The notes under the pieces are model-generated. The model had not been told where the DNA came from, made no database searches, and worked only from the letters and a program-made list of their open reading frames with translations. 39,470 nucleotides of DNA from Elusimicrobiota bacterium (GTDB lineage Bacteria > Elusimicrobiota > Elusimicrobia > FEN-1173), in contig JAEURZ010000025.1 of the NCBI GenBank assembly GCA_016788905.1, positions 1 through 39,470 of the forward strand, given 5' to 3'. Numbering within the stretch: position 1 is the stretch's first letter; every line of letters starts with the position of its first letter. The translations under genes were made by a program, and so were the position numbers. Positions 8,226 through 16,407 of the stretch are shown piece after piece.

Positions 8226-8552
8226 TTGTCCCTCCAATATTCATGCCAGTAGTTTTGGGCCAGCCGGATGTCTTTCGACTGGGATTTTTTATCTCCACCA
8301 CACAGAAGAAGAACGAGATTGCCCCCCCTCCCCATAATACATACGGTATCCGGGGCCGGAATGAACGCGAAGTTCCCATGCGCCTTCTCCAACGGAACGG
8401 TGATCCCCAACGTTTCCGTTCTCAAGGCGGTCGATCCGTTTGAAAATATGGGCGCGCCCGACGCGGTCCTTTAACTTCCTCACCCGATCCCCAAAAACGT
8501 CCCGCCCGGACCTTGTGAGATAATGTCTAACTTCTCGGCGATTCGGTTCCAT
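8222..8552 (-). pseudogene. Frameshifted RelE/HigB-type toxin gene
   Basis: The reading frame opens at ATG 8552 with the toxin pattern YLTRSGRDVFGDRVRKLKDR and WELRVHSGPGYRMYYGEGG, then leaves frame at a run of seven C (8322-8328; seven G on the coding strand). The rest of the toxin continues in the next frame: NLVLLLCGGDKKSQSK, then DIRLAQNYWHEYW, to a TGA at 8222-8224 that overlaps the antitoxin ATG. Removing one G restores a continuous ~109-residue protein of the Gp49-like/RelE-ParE mRNA-interferase family. Explanations are a true inactivating mutation, phase-variable slippage, or a consensus error in a homopolymer. Without correction the product ends about 22 residues early in frame-derived nonsense and lacks the conserved C-terminus. 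Confidence 0.85.
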
Positions 8553-8589
8553 GATCCCTAGACCAATTGTATCTTATAAAAGACATTTG

Positions 8590-9765
8590 TCAATGGGGAA
8601 AATAGAGCAAGTCGTGTTTTAGGGATTGCCGGAACGATTTTAGCTGGGACTCCCAAGATCTTAACAATGGGGATAAGGATGTTCCCTGATCAATCGTTCG
8701 TCTTATCTTGTCGGTGCCGCAGAGGATGTCCATGGGTTTCTTTTTTGTTTCGTATTCGTAGGGGGGGCCTTTCCATCGGAATTTCGGGGTGAGGTGGTGG
8801 ACGGTTTGAAGGAGGACGAGACCCGTGTAAAAAGATTGGAAGGCGGAAGGGTCCGTGACGTGCAGTTGGACCCCGCCGCAGAGTGTTCCGGCCCATTTGT
8901 TGAATGTGGGGCGGAAAGAGATCGGACGGAATTTGACTCCGGGGAGTTTTTGGTCCGTCAGGTGTTGGGCCAAAAGAACACCATCCAGAAAGGGGGCTCC
9001 CACCAGTTCAAAAGGGCGTGTGGTTCCACGGCCCTCGGACAAATTTGTCGCTTCCAGAAGACACATCCCCGCGTAGACCGTGGCGGTGTCCAACGTGGGC
9101 ATGTTGGGAGAAGGGAGAACCCAAGGCAACCCCGTTTCGTTGAACCGCATGGTTCGTTTCCATCCGGACATGGGAACCACATGCACGTTGGCTTTCCATC
9201 CCTGGGTTCGATTGAAATATCGAGCCAGTTCGCCCACGGTCATCCCGTGAACGACCGGAAGGGGGTGCAAGCCCACAAAGGAAGCAAAGGCGGGGTCGGG
9301 GATGTTGCCTTCCAGGTGGATTCCCCCCAGTGGGTTGGGGCGGTCGAGGACGATGAAAGGGAGACGAGCGTTCGCGCAGGACCGGAGGGCCAACGCCATG
9401 GTCCAAATAAACGTGTAGTAGCGTACGCCGATATCTTGCAAATCAAAAAGGAGTCCATCCAGGTCCTTCAGCATGGAAAGGGTGGGCGACAGGGTGGACC
9501 CATAGAGGCTATACACAGGCCGTTTCGTGTGGGGGTCTCGTGTTCTTTTGACGGAAGCCTGGTCCTGAAGGTCCGCCGCGATCCCGTGTTCCGGGGCGAA
9601 AAGGGTTGTGATTTGAAACCCAGCCCGTTCGAGTGCTGTGGCCGCGGGCTCCAGTTCGGCCGTGACAGAGGCCCCATGGACAATGAGGCCCAGGCGTTTG
9701 TTTCGCCACGACCGTCCCGAGGATCTTACGAATTGGTCCAGTCCTGTCAATACGCGAGGTTTCAT
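8590..9765 (-). CDS. namZ: DUF1343 / NamZ-like exo-beta-N-acetylmuramidase
   Basis: 391 residues. The DUF1343 family includes NamZ (YbbC) of Bacillus, which releases MurNAc from the non-reducing end of peptidoglycan fragments. Family motifs are visible in order: a Rossmann-like opening with LGLIVHGASV, FAPEHGIAADLQ, PVYSLYG, LLFDLQDIGVRYYTFIWTM, VLDRPNP and EGRGTTRPFELVGAPFL. The usual exported members have a signal peptide. None is seen here, so a cytoplasmic or alternatively exported enzyme acting on recycled muropeptides is possible. Its ATG overlaps the stop of the SpoU-family gene by four bases, making it the last gene of the ispG run. Family assignment is strong; the exact substrate is inferred. 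Confidence 0.85.
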   Translation of the reverse strand: MKPRVLTGLDQFVRSSGRSWRNKRLGLIVHGASVTAELEPAATALERAGFQITTLFAPEHGIAADLQDQASVKRTRDPHTKRPVYSLYGSTLSPTLSMLKDLDGLLFDLQDIGVRYYTFIWTMALALRSCANARLPFIVLDRPNPLGGIHLEGNIPDPAFASFVGLHPLPVVHGMTVGELARYFNRTQGWKANVHVVPMSGWKRTMRFNETGLPWVLPSPNMPTLDTATVYAGMCLLEATNLSEGRGTTRPFELVGAPFLDGVLLAQHLTDQKLPGVKFRPISFRPTFNKWAGTLCGGVQLHVTDPSAFQSFYTGLVLLQTVHHLTPKFRWKGPPYEYETKKKPMDILCGTDKIRRTIDQGTSLSPLLRSWESQLKSFRQSLKHDLLYFPH

Positions 9766-10589
9766 GTGAGCGCGGATGACGAACTGTCTCGGGAGGTCCG
9801 TTGACGGCGTGCTTCCATCAAGAGGATTCCGGCCGCCACCGCCACATTAAGCGACTCGACCCGTCCCGCCATGGGGATCCGAACTTTTTCGACCGAAAGG
9901 GATCCCAGGGTGAGAGGTGCAACACCACGGGCTTCCCCGCCCAGGAGAAGAACCGATGGTTGGGACCAATCCACACCCTCATAAGAGCGAGGTCCGCCCG
10001 CGTCGGCGGCGAAAAAACTAAGCCGATCACCGAAGGCGGATTGGAGCGTTTGGGCCGAATCAAGGAAAAAAAGGGGAACCCGAAAAGCACCTCCCGCTGA
10101 GGCCCGGAGGGCTTTGGGAGACAAGGGATCGGCCGTATTCGGAAGGAGGCCAACGGCGGTGACCCCAGCGGCTTCGGCCGATCGGAGGATGGCCCCCACG
10201 TTGGCCGGCGACTGAAGGGCATCCAACAGCACGAAAAGGGGTGACGGGGGATTCAGCGCGCACAGAGATTTGATGTCGAAAGGTTGAGGTTTGTCCGCCC
10301 GGACGGCAAGGCCTGGGGGGCAATCCAAATCGGAAAGAAATTCCATGACGAACGGTGTGACGATGTGCACCGTGGCCCCGCGGGATTGGAGGGTTTCTAC
10401 CAAGGGTGCGTTACGGGGATCTTTGGCGGCCGCTGGGGTGACCGCTGCTTCTCGCGGGGAAACCGACGAATCCAAGAGTTCTTCCAACAGGCGGCGCCCT
10501 TCGACAAAAATCGCCTGGTCGTCCCGACCATCCCTTGTTTCCCGGAACCGGGATACGGCAGGGTGAGAACGGGACCCGATGGGTGGCAT
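9762..10589 (-). CDS. TrmH/SpoU-family RNA 2'-O-methyltransferase
   Basis: 275 residues. An N-terminal substrate-recognition part (about 1-110, with the opening FVEGRRLLEELL) is followed by a C-terminal SPOUT knot (about 115-265). The three SpoU motifs are present: motif 1 DALQSPANVGAILRSAEAAG, motif 2 VLLLGGEARGV, and motif 3 IPMAGRVESLNVAVAAGILL. These bind S-adenosylmethionine and methylate a ribose 2'-hydroxyl in rRNA or tRNA. The target base cannot be told from sequence; the two-part layout is like RlmB or TsnR-type enzymes. It begins directly after the stop of the permease gene and overlaps the namZ-like gene by four bases. The first residues are Ser/Arg rich, and the start (MPPIGSRSH) could be slightly further in. 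Confidence 0.88.
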   Translation of the reverse strand: MPPIGSRSHPAVSRFRETRDGRDDQAIFVEGRRLLEELLDSSVSPREAAVTPAAAKDPRNAPLVETLQSRGATVHIVTPFVMEFLSDLDCPPGLAVRADKPQPFDIKSLCALNPPSPLFVLLDALQSPANVGAILRSAEAAGVTAVGLLPNTADPLSPKALRASAGGAFRVPLFFLDSAQTLQSAFGDRLSFFAADAGGPRSYEGVDWSQPSVLLLGGEARGVAPLTLGSLSVEKVRIPMAGRVESLNVAVAAGILLMEARRQRTSRDSSSSALT

Positions 10590-11741
10590 TTATTTGCTGT
10601 CGGGTGGGGAGGAGGCGAGTCTTTTTTCTGTCGGCCGCGAAATCTGTTCCCCGTAAATTTTAGCGAAGGCAAGCACACTCGCCACTGTCAGGGGCCCGAC
10701 CAAGAGGCCAATCGGACCGTAGGCCTGGAGCCCTCCCAGAGTCCCAAAAAAGAGAAAGACCACAGGCAGTTTCGCTTTTTCCCCAATAATGTATGGGCGG
10801 AGGAAATTGTCGACCATGCTCACGACAAGTCCGCCCCAAAGGAGAATTCCAAGACCTTGCACGGTCCCTCCTTTGAGAAACAAAAAAATGCCCACGGGTA
10901 ACCAAATGGCGGCGGCGCCCACAAAGGGAATGAGGGCCAAAAACGCAGTGGCAAAACCCAAGACAACGGAAAATCGAACTCCCGCCACGGCGAACCCAAT
11001 TCCCGCCAACAGTCCTTGGACCGAAGCGGTGACAAACATGCCACGGACAACCGCCGTCAGCGTTTCGTTTAACCGGGCCATGATGTGGGCCTTGTAGGAG
11101 GATTCCATGGGGATGAGTGCCGTCACCCCTTGGGCCAAGTTCGCCCCATCCCGAAAGATAAAGAAAAGAGTAAAGATCATCACGACCGCTTGGAAAATAA
11201 ATACGAAGACGTTTTTGAGAACAGCGGCCCCAGCGGAGGATACTTCTTTCCCAATGCCTTCAATGGTACGGAGAAGGGTGTCCCGCGGTTTCACCCCAGC
11301 TTCTTGGAGTAAGTCCTGGGAGCGTACCCATAGGTTTTTTAAGGGGGCGGGAAGACGTTCTTGAATGGCGACGTCGGGGTTGAGGCGGACTTCCCTCACC
11401 TGTTCCTGGGCCCAGGGGTAGATGGCCGCGGCTTGTTTCCCCAGCAGACCGATAAAAAAAACAGCGGGAACGATAACGATTAAAAATAAGGTGGCGACGC
11501 TTGTTCCCGCCGCCAGGTTCGGCCGCCCACGGCTCCAACGGAGAAATCGGGAATGGATGGGATAAAACACGAGGGCCAGCGTGATGGCCACCAATATCCC
11601 CGCGAGAAAAGGAGCCAAAATACGAAGCATTTGGTAGAGGAAGAACCCGAACGCCGCGAAAAAAAAGATGCGAAAGAGAAGCGGGCGGCTTTCGCTTCGC
11701 CGCTCCGGAATTTCGGTAGACGTCACTGGGGGTCCCTCCAT
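10590..11741 (-). CDS. AI-2E family membrane transporter
   Basis: 383 residues of the PerM/YdiK/TqsA family. Hydrophobic segments lie near 23-42, 44-62, 82-102, 170-196, 240-262, 266-292, 296-315 and 340-365, the usual eight. The family signature DNFLRPYIIG is present in the C-terminal half, followed by a Gly-rich GGLQAYGPIGLLVGP stretch. Members export small molecules, including autoinducer-2 in E. coli, or exchange sodium and protons; the substrate here is unknown. GGAG lies eight bases before the ATG. The start overlaps the end of ispG by 19 bases. The association with ispG is likely simple operon packing. Confidence 0.9.
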   Translation of the reverse strand: MEGPPVTSTEIPERRSESRPLLFRIFFFAAFGFFLYQMLRILAPFLAGILVAITLALVFYPIHSRFLRWSRGRPNLAAGTSVATLFLIVIVPAVFFIGLLGKQAAAIYPWAQEQVREVRLNPDVAIQERLPAPLKNLWVRSQDLLQEAGVKPRDTLLRTIEGIGKEVSSAGAAVLKNVFVFIFQAVVMIFTLFFIFRDGANLAQGVTALIPMESSYKAHIMARLNETLTAVVRGMFVTASVQGLLAGIGFAVAGVRFSVVLGFATAFLALIPFVGAAAIWLPVGIFLFLKGGTVQGLGILLWGGLVVSMVDNFLRPYIIGEKAKLPVVFLFFGTLGGLQAYGPIGLLVGPLTVASVLAFAKIYGEQISRPTEKRLASSPPDSK

Positions 11742-13738
11742 TTGCCGTGCTCCTTAATTAATGAAACCAACCGTTCGTCGGCGGCTTTTGCCGGGAGGCC
11801 TTTCTCCACGCAATCTTTTCCCACATAGAGATTTATTTTACCCGGACCGCCGCCAACATAACCAAAATCCGCATCGGCCATTTCGCCTGGACCGTTCACA
11901 ATGCACCCCATAATGGCAATTTTTACATTAAGGAGGTGGGCCGTTCTTTTTTTTATGCGGTCGGTGGTGCTTTGCAAATCGAACAGCGTTCGCCCGCAGG
12001 AAGGGCAGGAGACAAACTCCGCTTTGGTGACTCGGGCGCCCGCGCCCTGTAAAATATTGGCGAGGAGTTCCAGGTTCCGATCCAGTCCCAGGTCCGTGGT
12101 CAGGCTAAGGCTGTCCCCGATTCCGTCAGCCAAAAGACCGCCGGCGAGTGTGGAGGCCGAGAGAAGAAACGCCTCTTCATCCGGATCGGCCGGGGCCACG
12201 ATGTGGAGGGGGAATCCCGCTTCTCTGACCCATGGTTGGGCGACAAGGAAGCGCGCGTGATGCAGAAGTCTCGACACGTGGGTGTCCTCAAGTGCCAACA
12301 CCAGGTCCAGGCCGTGAGACATGGCCGACCGGGTCGCGTTCAAGAGGGGGTCCACGTCCCGGGAAAAAAGCCACAGGGGTTTCCCAGCTCTCGCCACCAG
12401 TGGCGCGAGCTCCGCGGTTCGGTTCAGGGTGTTGGGGGGGAGAGCGATTCCGTCGGCGAGGGGCAACGCTTCTTTTAGTCCAACGCCATTTTCCAGGCGA
12501 ACCAAGAAAGCAAGCCTGGAGGTTTCAAAACGAAGCAGGCCGCGAAATTTATCCAAAAGGGAGATATCTTCCATTGTTCGAACGGGCCATTCAATAATTT
12601 CTGGGGGAACACCCTGACCCGATTTGAGGCGCTGTTCGAGAATCGCCATCAAGGCGGTGGCGTTGGCTTGGGTGGGGTCTAACCGGGTCACGGCCCTCGG
12701 GGGATGGGTTGCGCCCAAGGCAATCGGACCCACGCGAACTTCGCGGGCGGTTCGGCGGGTGTAGTGAAAGGGATTTTCCACGTGGGAGAGACCGTCTGGA
12801 GGCGGTGTTGAAAGATAGGTGGTGGGAGGGCGGTTGTTGTAGGGGGTGGCCAGGCGGCGTGCCACAGGGAGTTCTGTTTCCGGTTCTTCCGTGAGGGACA
12901 CGCGAAGGGTATCCCCGATACCGTCTTCCAACAGACTTCCGATTCCCACGGCGGACTTGATGCGGCCATCTTCGCCGTCCCCCGCTTCAGTGACGCCGAG
13001 GTGAAAGGGATAATCCATGTTTTCGCTATCCATTCGCGCGGCCAGAAGACGGTAGGCGGCGATCATGACTTTAGGATTAGAGGCTTTCATGGAGAGGATG
13101 ATGTCATGAAAATTATTCGTCCGACAGATGCGAACAAATTCAAGGGCGCTTTCCACCATCCCTTCGGGAGAATCCCCGAACCGGTTCAAGATGCGGTCGG
13201 AGAGGGACCCGTGGTTGGTGCCGATCCGAAGGGCGCGCCCCAGCCGTTTCAGTTTTACAACCAGCGGAGTAAATCGTTCTTCAATGCGGGCGATTTCTTC
13301 CTTGTATTGGGCGTCTGAATATTCGCGAATTTTAAAGGCTTTGGAATCTGAAAAGTTGCCCGGGTTAATACGAACTTTTTCCACGTGTTCAGCCGCTTCC
13401 ATGGCGGCTTCCGGTCGAAAATGGATGTCGGCCACCAGTGGGGTGCGGAACCCTTTGGATCGAAGCGCCGTGGCGATGTTTTTTAAATTCTTAGCGTCCA
13501 CTTCCGTTGGGGCGGTCATTCGGACAATTTCACACCCCGTTTGGATGAGCCGGATGGCTTGGGCCACGGTCTCTTCGGTGTCTTGGGTGCGGGTCGTGGT
13601 CATGGATTGGAGGCGAAGGGGATTCTCTCCGCCCACCCCCACGTCGCCCACCATCACCACCCGGGTCTTGCGCCTTCGATAAGCGAAGAGGTCAGGGGAA
13701 TAGGTGAGATTCTGTCTGTCGGTTGGGACGGAAGGCAT
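11723..13738 (-). CDS. ispG: 4-hydroxy-3-methylbut-2-enyl diphosphate synthase, long form
   Basis: 671 residues, nearly twice the ~370 of the E. coli enzyme. It reduces MEcPP to HMBPP in the MEP isoprenoid pathway using a [4Fe-4S] cluster. The N-terminal TIM barrel (about 20-290) has PLRLQSMTTT and LVADIHF. The C-terminal domain has the cluster ligands Cys578 and Cys581 (CPSCGR), Cys612 and Glu619 (MGCIVNGPGE). Between them sits a ~270-residue insertion as in plant, Chlamydia, Bacteroidetes and other long IspG proteins, where it is structural. No Shine-Dalgarno sequence precedes the ATG; a TATAAT ends seven bases before it, so the mRNA may be leaderless. It heads a run with the permease, SpoU and NamZ genes. 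Confidence 0.95.
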   Translation of the reverse strand: MPSVPTDRQNLTYSPDLFAYRRRKTRVVMVGDVGVGGENPLRLQSMTTTRTQDTEETVAQAIRLIQTGCEIVRMTAPTEVDAKNLKNIATALRSKGFRTPLVADIHFRPEAAMEAAEHVEKVRINPGNFSDSKAFKIREYSDAQYKEEIARIEERFTPLVVKLKRLGRALRIGTNHGSLSDRILNRFGDSPEGMVESALEFVRICRTNNFHDIILSMKASNPKVMIAAYRLLAARMDSENMDYPFHLGVTEAGDGEDGRIKSAVGIGSLLEDGIGDTLRVSLTEEPETELPVARRLATPYNNRPPTTYLSTPPPDGLSHVENPFHYTRRTAREVRVGPIALGATHPPRAVTRLDPTQANATALMAILEQRLKSGQGVPPEIIEWPVRTMEDISLLDKFRGLLRFETSRLAFLVRLENGVGLKEALPLADGIALPPNTLNRTAELAPLVARAGKPLWLFSRDVDPLLNATRSAMSHGLDLVLALEDTHVSRLLHHARFLVAQPWVREAGFPLHIVAPADPDEEAFLLSASTLAGGLLADGIGDSLSLTTDLGLDRNLELLANILQGAGARVTKAEFVSCPSCGRTLFDLQSTTDRIKKRTAHLLNVKIAIMGCIVNGPGEMADADFGYVGGGPGKINLYVGKDCVEKGLPAKAADERLVSLIKEHGKWRDPQ

Positions 13739-13745
13739 GGGGGAA

Positions 13746-13751
13746 ATTATA
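13746..13751 (-). promoter_or_regulatory. Perfect -10 hexamer close to the ispG start
   Basis: On the minus strand TATAAT (13751-13746) is followed by seven bases and then the ispG ATG. With the usual six to seven bases between a -10 and +1, transcription would start at or next to the A of the ATG. No good -35 is found 16-18 bases upstream. A second TTATAA lies further up near 13783-13788 and could instead give a ~40-base leader containing GGAGG too far from the start. Confidence 0.45.
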
Positions 13752-13835
13752 CAAAACCCTAGGGGCAGAGAAGTTTCCTCCGATTATAAAAAGGCAGGAA
13801 TGTTGCATGATTAAGCTTTGACCTCGTTTAAAGTC

Positions 13836-13865
13836 TTGACAGGTGACGATATTCAGGGTTATAGA
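13836..13865 (+). promoter_or_regulatory. Promoter of the exosortase-associated acyltransferase gene
   Basis: A perfect TTGACA (13836-13841) is followed by 18 bases and TATAGA (13860-13865), four of six matches to the -10 consensus. Transcription would start near 13872, about 19 bases before the ATG at 13891. This lies in the divergent interval with ispG. Confidence 0.6.
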
Positions 13866-13890
13866 TAAGTGAGAAAAAGGGTGACAACCT

Positions 13891-14898
13891 ATGATAACGC
13901 TTGGTGACTTCAAATTCGTGGTGGCGACCACCCCTCAGATGTTGGAAGGGGTGTACCGTCTCCGTTACCAGGTTTACGTGGACGAATTTGGGTATGAGCA
14001 TGCAGGGGATCACCCCGATGGAAAAGAGGTGGACGTATGGGATCCTTTTTCCATTCATATGGCCGCTTTAAATCCGGAGGGGGACGTGATCGGGACTATT
14101 CGGCTGGTTCTTAACTCTTTTTCCGGGTTGCCCACTTTGAACGCGGTGGCAGTCCATTATCAGGACAAAAATCCAAAATCGAGGCACATTGGGGAAGTGT
14201 CACGCTTGGCGGTGGCGCGGTCGTTCCGACGTCGGGTCGAGGATGGGTTCCAGGGAGTTCAGGAGCTTGCCTCGGGCCAGTCGAGCTATACCTTCCATCG
14301 TTCAGCAGAAGGGGAATTTCCCAGTCAGGAGCGACGGAAACGTTTTGCGGTGGTGTTGGGGCTCTTTAAAATTCTTTACCATGTCAGCAAACGGTTGGAC
14401 CTTCGGGATTGGTATATGATGGCGGAAAAACGCTTGTGGTATCTGTTGAAACGATACCACATCCTTTTTAACGCGATTGGACCAGAGATGGATTATCACG
14501 GAAAACGAATCCCTTACCTGGGCCATATCGCCGACATTGAAAGCCATATGATGAAAGTGAGCGCGAATTTGGCGGAATCGTTTCAGGAAGGATTGGCCGC
14601 CGAGAAAGCCCAAGCCACGCCCCCATCGGTCCCCGAGACTGTCATCGAACCGGAATCTACGAAAGAGGAGGTTCCCTTTTCTCCCGTGGACTCGACTCCG
14701 GAACCTCTGGCCCCCATAGAACAGGCCGTGGTCACCAGCCCCGTTCCCTACTTTACGAGCGAATCGCCAACGGATCCCCTTCCGCCATCCGTTCAAGTTC
14801 CGTTTTCAGAAGAAGAAGCTGAGCGTAAAGCTTTGGCGGCTGCCCAATCCATCTCTGAAATAGTCTGGCCCCAACGGATCCCTCGACGTCCCCATTAA
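13891..14898 (+). CDS. PEP-CTERM/exosortase system-associated acyltransferase
   Basis: 335 residues. The first ~225 look like the GNAT-fold acyltransferase family found with exosortases and related to N-acyl amino acid synthases: YRLRYQVYVDEFGYE near residues 22-36, then WDPFSIHMAA, GTIRLVLNS, GEVSRLAVARSFRRR and a C-terminal helix set around YHILFNAIGPEMDYHGKRIPY. A homoserine-lactone-synthase-like mechanism is typical for this fold. The last ~90 residues (about 240-335) are rich in Pro, Glu, Ser and Thr, probably disordered and not part of the family core. An AGGG-containing site precedes the ATG. No exosortase or PEP-CTERM substrate is in this window. Family call is good; the acyl donor and acceptor are unknown. 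Confidence 0.82.
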   Translation: MITLGDFKFVVATTPQMLEGVYRLRYQVYVDEFGYEHAGDHPDGKEVDVWDPFSIHMAALNPEGDVIGTIRLVLNSFSGLPTLNAVAVHYQDKNPKSRHIGEVSRLAVARSFRRRVEDGFQGVQELASGQSSYTFHRSAEGEFPSQERRKRFAVVLGLFKILYHVSKRLDLRDWYMMAEKRLWYLLKRYHILFNAIGPEMDYHGKRIPYLGHIADIESHMMKVSANLAESFQEGLAAEKAQATPPSVPETVIEPESTKEEVPFSPVDSTPEPLAPIEQAVVTSPVPYFTSESPTDPLPPSVQVPFSEEEAERKALAAAQSISEIVWPQRIPRRPH

Positions 14899-14916
14899 AG
14901 GGATGATTAAAAGGGG

Positions 14917-15855
14917 CTAGGGGTGCTCCGCCAGCCAGCGTTCGGCTTGAATGGCAGCCATGCACCCTTGCCCGGCCGCGGTAACGGCCTGGCGATAGGT
15001 GTGGTCCACGCAGTCCCCAGCGGCGAAAACGCCCTCAATATTGGTGCGGGTGTTTCCATCGGTTTTGACGTAGCCCACATCGTCCAAATTCAAAATTCCT
15101 TTAAAGAGGTTGGTGTTTGGTTCGTGGCCGATGGCCAGGAATAGACCGGAGGCCGGAACGGTTTCCACAGCGCCTGTCGTCGCGTGTTTCAGCTTGAGTT
15201 CGCCCAGGGTTTTATCCCCGCTGGTGTTTTCCAAGGTGTAGGGCACTTTGACAACAATTTTGGGGTGAGCTTTGACCCTGTCCAACATCACACGGGACGC
15301 GCGAAACTCTTCCCGTCGATGAATCAACGTGACTTGGGATCCGAACCGCGTCAAGTAAAGGGCTTCTTCCATAGCGGTGTCGCCCCCACCGATAACGGCG
15401 ATGGGTTTGTTGCGGAAGAGGGGGAGGGCTCCGTCGCATGTGGCACAGGCGGAAATGCCTTTGTTCCAAAATTTGGCTTCCGCCTCGTTGTTGAGACGTT
15501 TGGCGGCCGCGCCCGTGGCGATGATCACGGCCTTCGCTGAATATTCCGTTTCGTCTGTCTTCACCACAAAAGGGCGTTTCGTGAAATCAACAGACTCCAC
15601 GTCCTTGTCCAACACTTCTGTCCCAAACCGTTCGGCTTGTTTGCGAAAACGGTTCATGAGTTCCGGGCCCATCATGCCTTCCGGAAAGCCTGGGTAGTTT
15701 TCCACTTCGGTCGTGGTCATCAGCTGGCCGCCCGGCTGGCCGCCTTTCATGAAGCCCCCCAAAACCAACGGTTTCAGATCAGCGCGCGAGGCGTAGAGCG
15801 CGGCCGTAAATCCGGCGGGGCCGGAACCAATAATAATGACGTTTCGTGAGTTCAT
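14917..15855 (-). CDS. trxB: Thioredoxin-disulfide reductase
   Basis: 312 residues, the normal length. It moves electrons from NADPH through FAD to thioredoxin. The FAD site GSGPAGFTAALYASRA is at the N-terminus, the redox-active pair Cys137 and Cys140 (CATC) follows, then the NADPH-site GGGDTAMEEALYL and the HRREEFRAS patch typical for NADPH. The second FAD motif GVFAAGDCVDHTYRQAVTAAGQGCMAA lies near the end. GAGGAT stands before the ATG. It is the last gene of the CBS-korAB operon, 18 bases after the zinc-ribbon-CBS gene. An imperfect 8-of-10 inverted repeat at 14890-14916, between the convergent stops, might end both transcripts but lacks T-tracts. Confidence 0.95.
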   Translation of the reverse strand: MNSRNVIIIGSGPAGFTAALYASRADLKPLVLGGFMKGGQPGGQLMTTTEVENYPGFPEGMMGPELMNRFRKQAERFGTEVLDKDVESVDFTKRPFVVKTDETEYSAKAVIIATGAAAKRLNNEAEAKFWNKGISACATCDGALPLFRNKPIAVIGGGDTAMEEALYLTRFGSQVTLIHRREEFRASRVMLDRVKAHPKIVVKVPYTLENTSGDKTLGELKLKHATTGAVETVPASGLFLAIGHEPNTNLFKGILNLDDVGYVKTDGNTRTNIEGVFAAGDCVDHTYRQAVTAAGQGCMAAIQAERWLAEHP

Positions 15856-15873
15856 AAGATATCCTCGGTTGGG

Positions 15874-16407
15874 TTAGTAGTTTTTGTTGGACGTGGAAAG
15901 GTAACGCAAGACGTCCCGTATCAGAAGAATGCTAACGGGTGTTCCATCCGGACGGATGATGGGGACATGCCGGTATCCTCCCATGGCCATTTTGTTGATC
16001 GCGAAAGCAATGGGATCTTCGGGATGAAGGAACCCCGGGTCTCGGGTCATCACTTCTTCGACTTTGATTTTCTTAAGGTCAACATTGGTCCCTGTGGTCC
16101 GAAGGAGAAGATCGCGGTTGGAAAGGATCCCCACCATCTTTTTGTTTTTGTAGACCAGAACGCACCCCTTGTTTTCCTTCTGGAAAATCTTGACAATTTT
16201 ATCCAAGGTGTCCTCGGGGCTGCACACCAACAAATCCAGTCCCGTCATAAGTTCCGAAATCGGTTCTTTCATCAACGCGTCCTGAAAAGCGTCGGGTTTT
16301 TTTCGCGCGGTGGGGATATGTTTTTGCATCAGGGAATGCAGGCACTGGCCACAATGGTCAGCCACCGGAGGGTTTTCAAAACCGCAGTAGGGGCAGGAAT
16401 TTATCAT
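15874..16407 (-). CDS. Zinc-ribbon protein with CBS domain pair
   Basis: 177 residues from the ATG at 16407, which overlaps the korB stop (ATGA); an ATG 12 bases earlier would add four residues. An N-terminal zinc ribbon has Cys5, Cys8, Cys19 and Cys22 (CPYCG, then CGQC). Two CBS repeats follow (about 50-105 and 115-172): MTGLDLLVCSPEDTLDKI, VGILSNRDLL, MTRDPGFLHPEDPIAFAI and HVPIIRPDG. CBS pairs bind adenine nucleotides or SAM and gate the activity of a partner. The zinc ribbon suggests a docking or nucleic-acid role. It is placed directly after korB, with a second, unrelated CBS protein before korA. The ligand and partner are inferred. Confidence 0.87.
   Translation of the reverse strand: MINSCPYCGFENPPVADHCGQCLHSLMQKHIPTARKKPDAFQDALMKEPISELMTGLDLLVCSPEDTLDKIVKIFQKENKGCVLVYKNKKMVGILSNRDLLLRTTGTNVDLKKIKVEEVMTRDPGFLHPEDPIAFAINKMAMGGYRHVPIIRPDGTPVSILLIRDVLRYLSTSNKNY

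Noticed and set aside
8794-9804. 336-codon plus-strand open frame opposite the NamZ-like gene
   Set aside because: A shadow caused by G+C-rich codons; NamZ motifs on the minus strand explain the region.
14890-14916. Imperfect inverted repeat between the convergent acyltransferase and trxB genes
   Set aside because: Two mismatches in ten, no T-tract on either strand; noted under trxB only.
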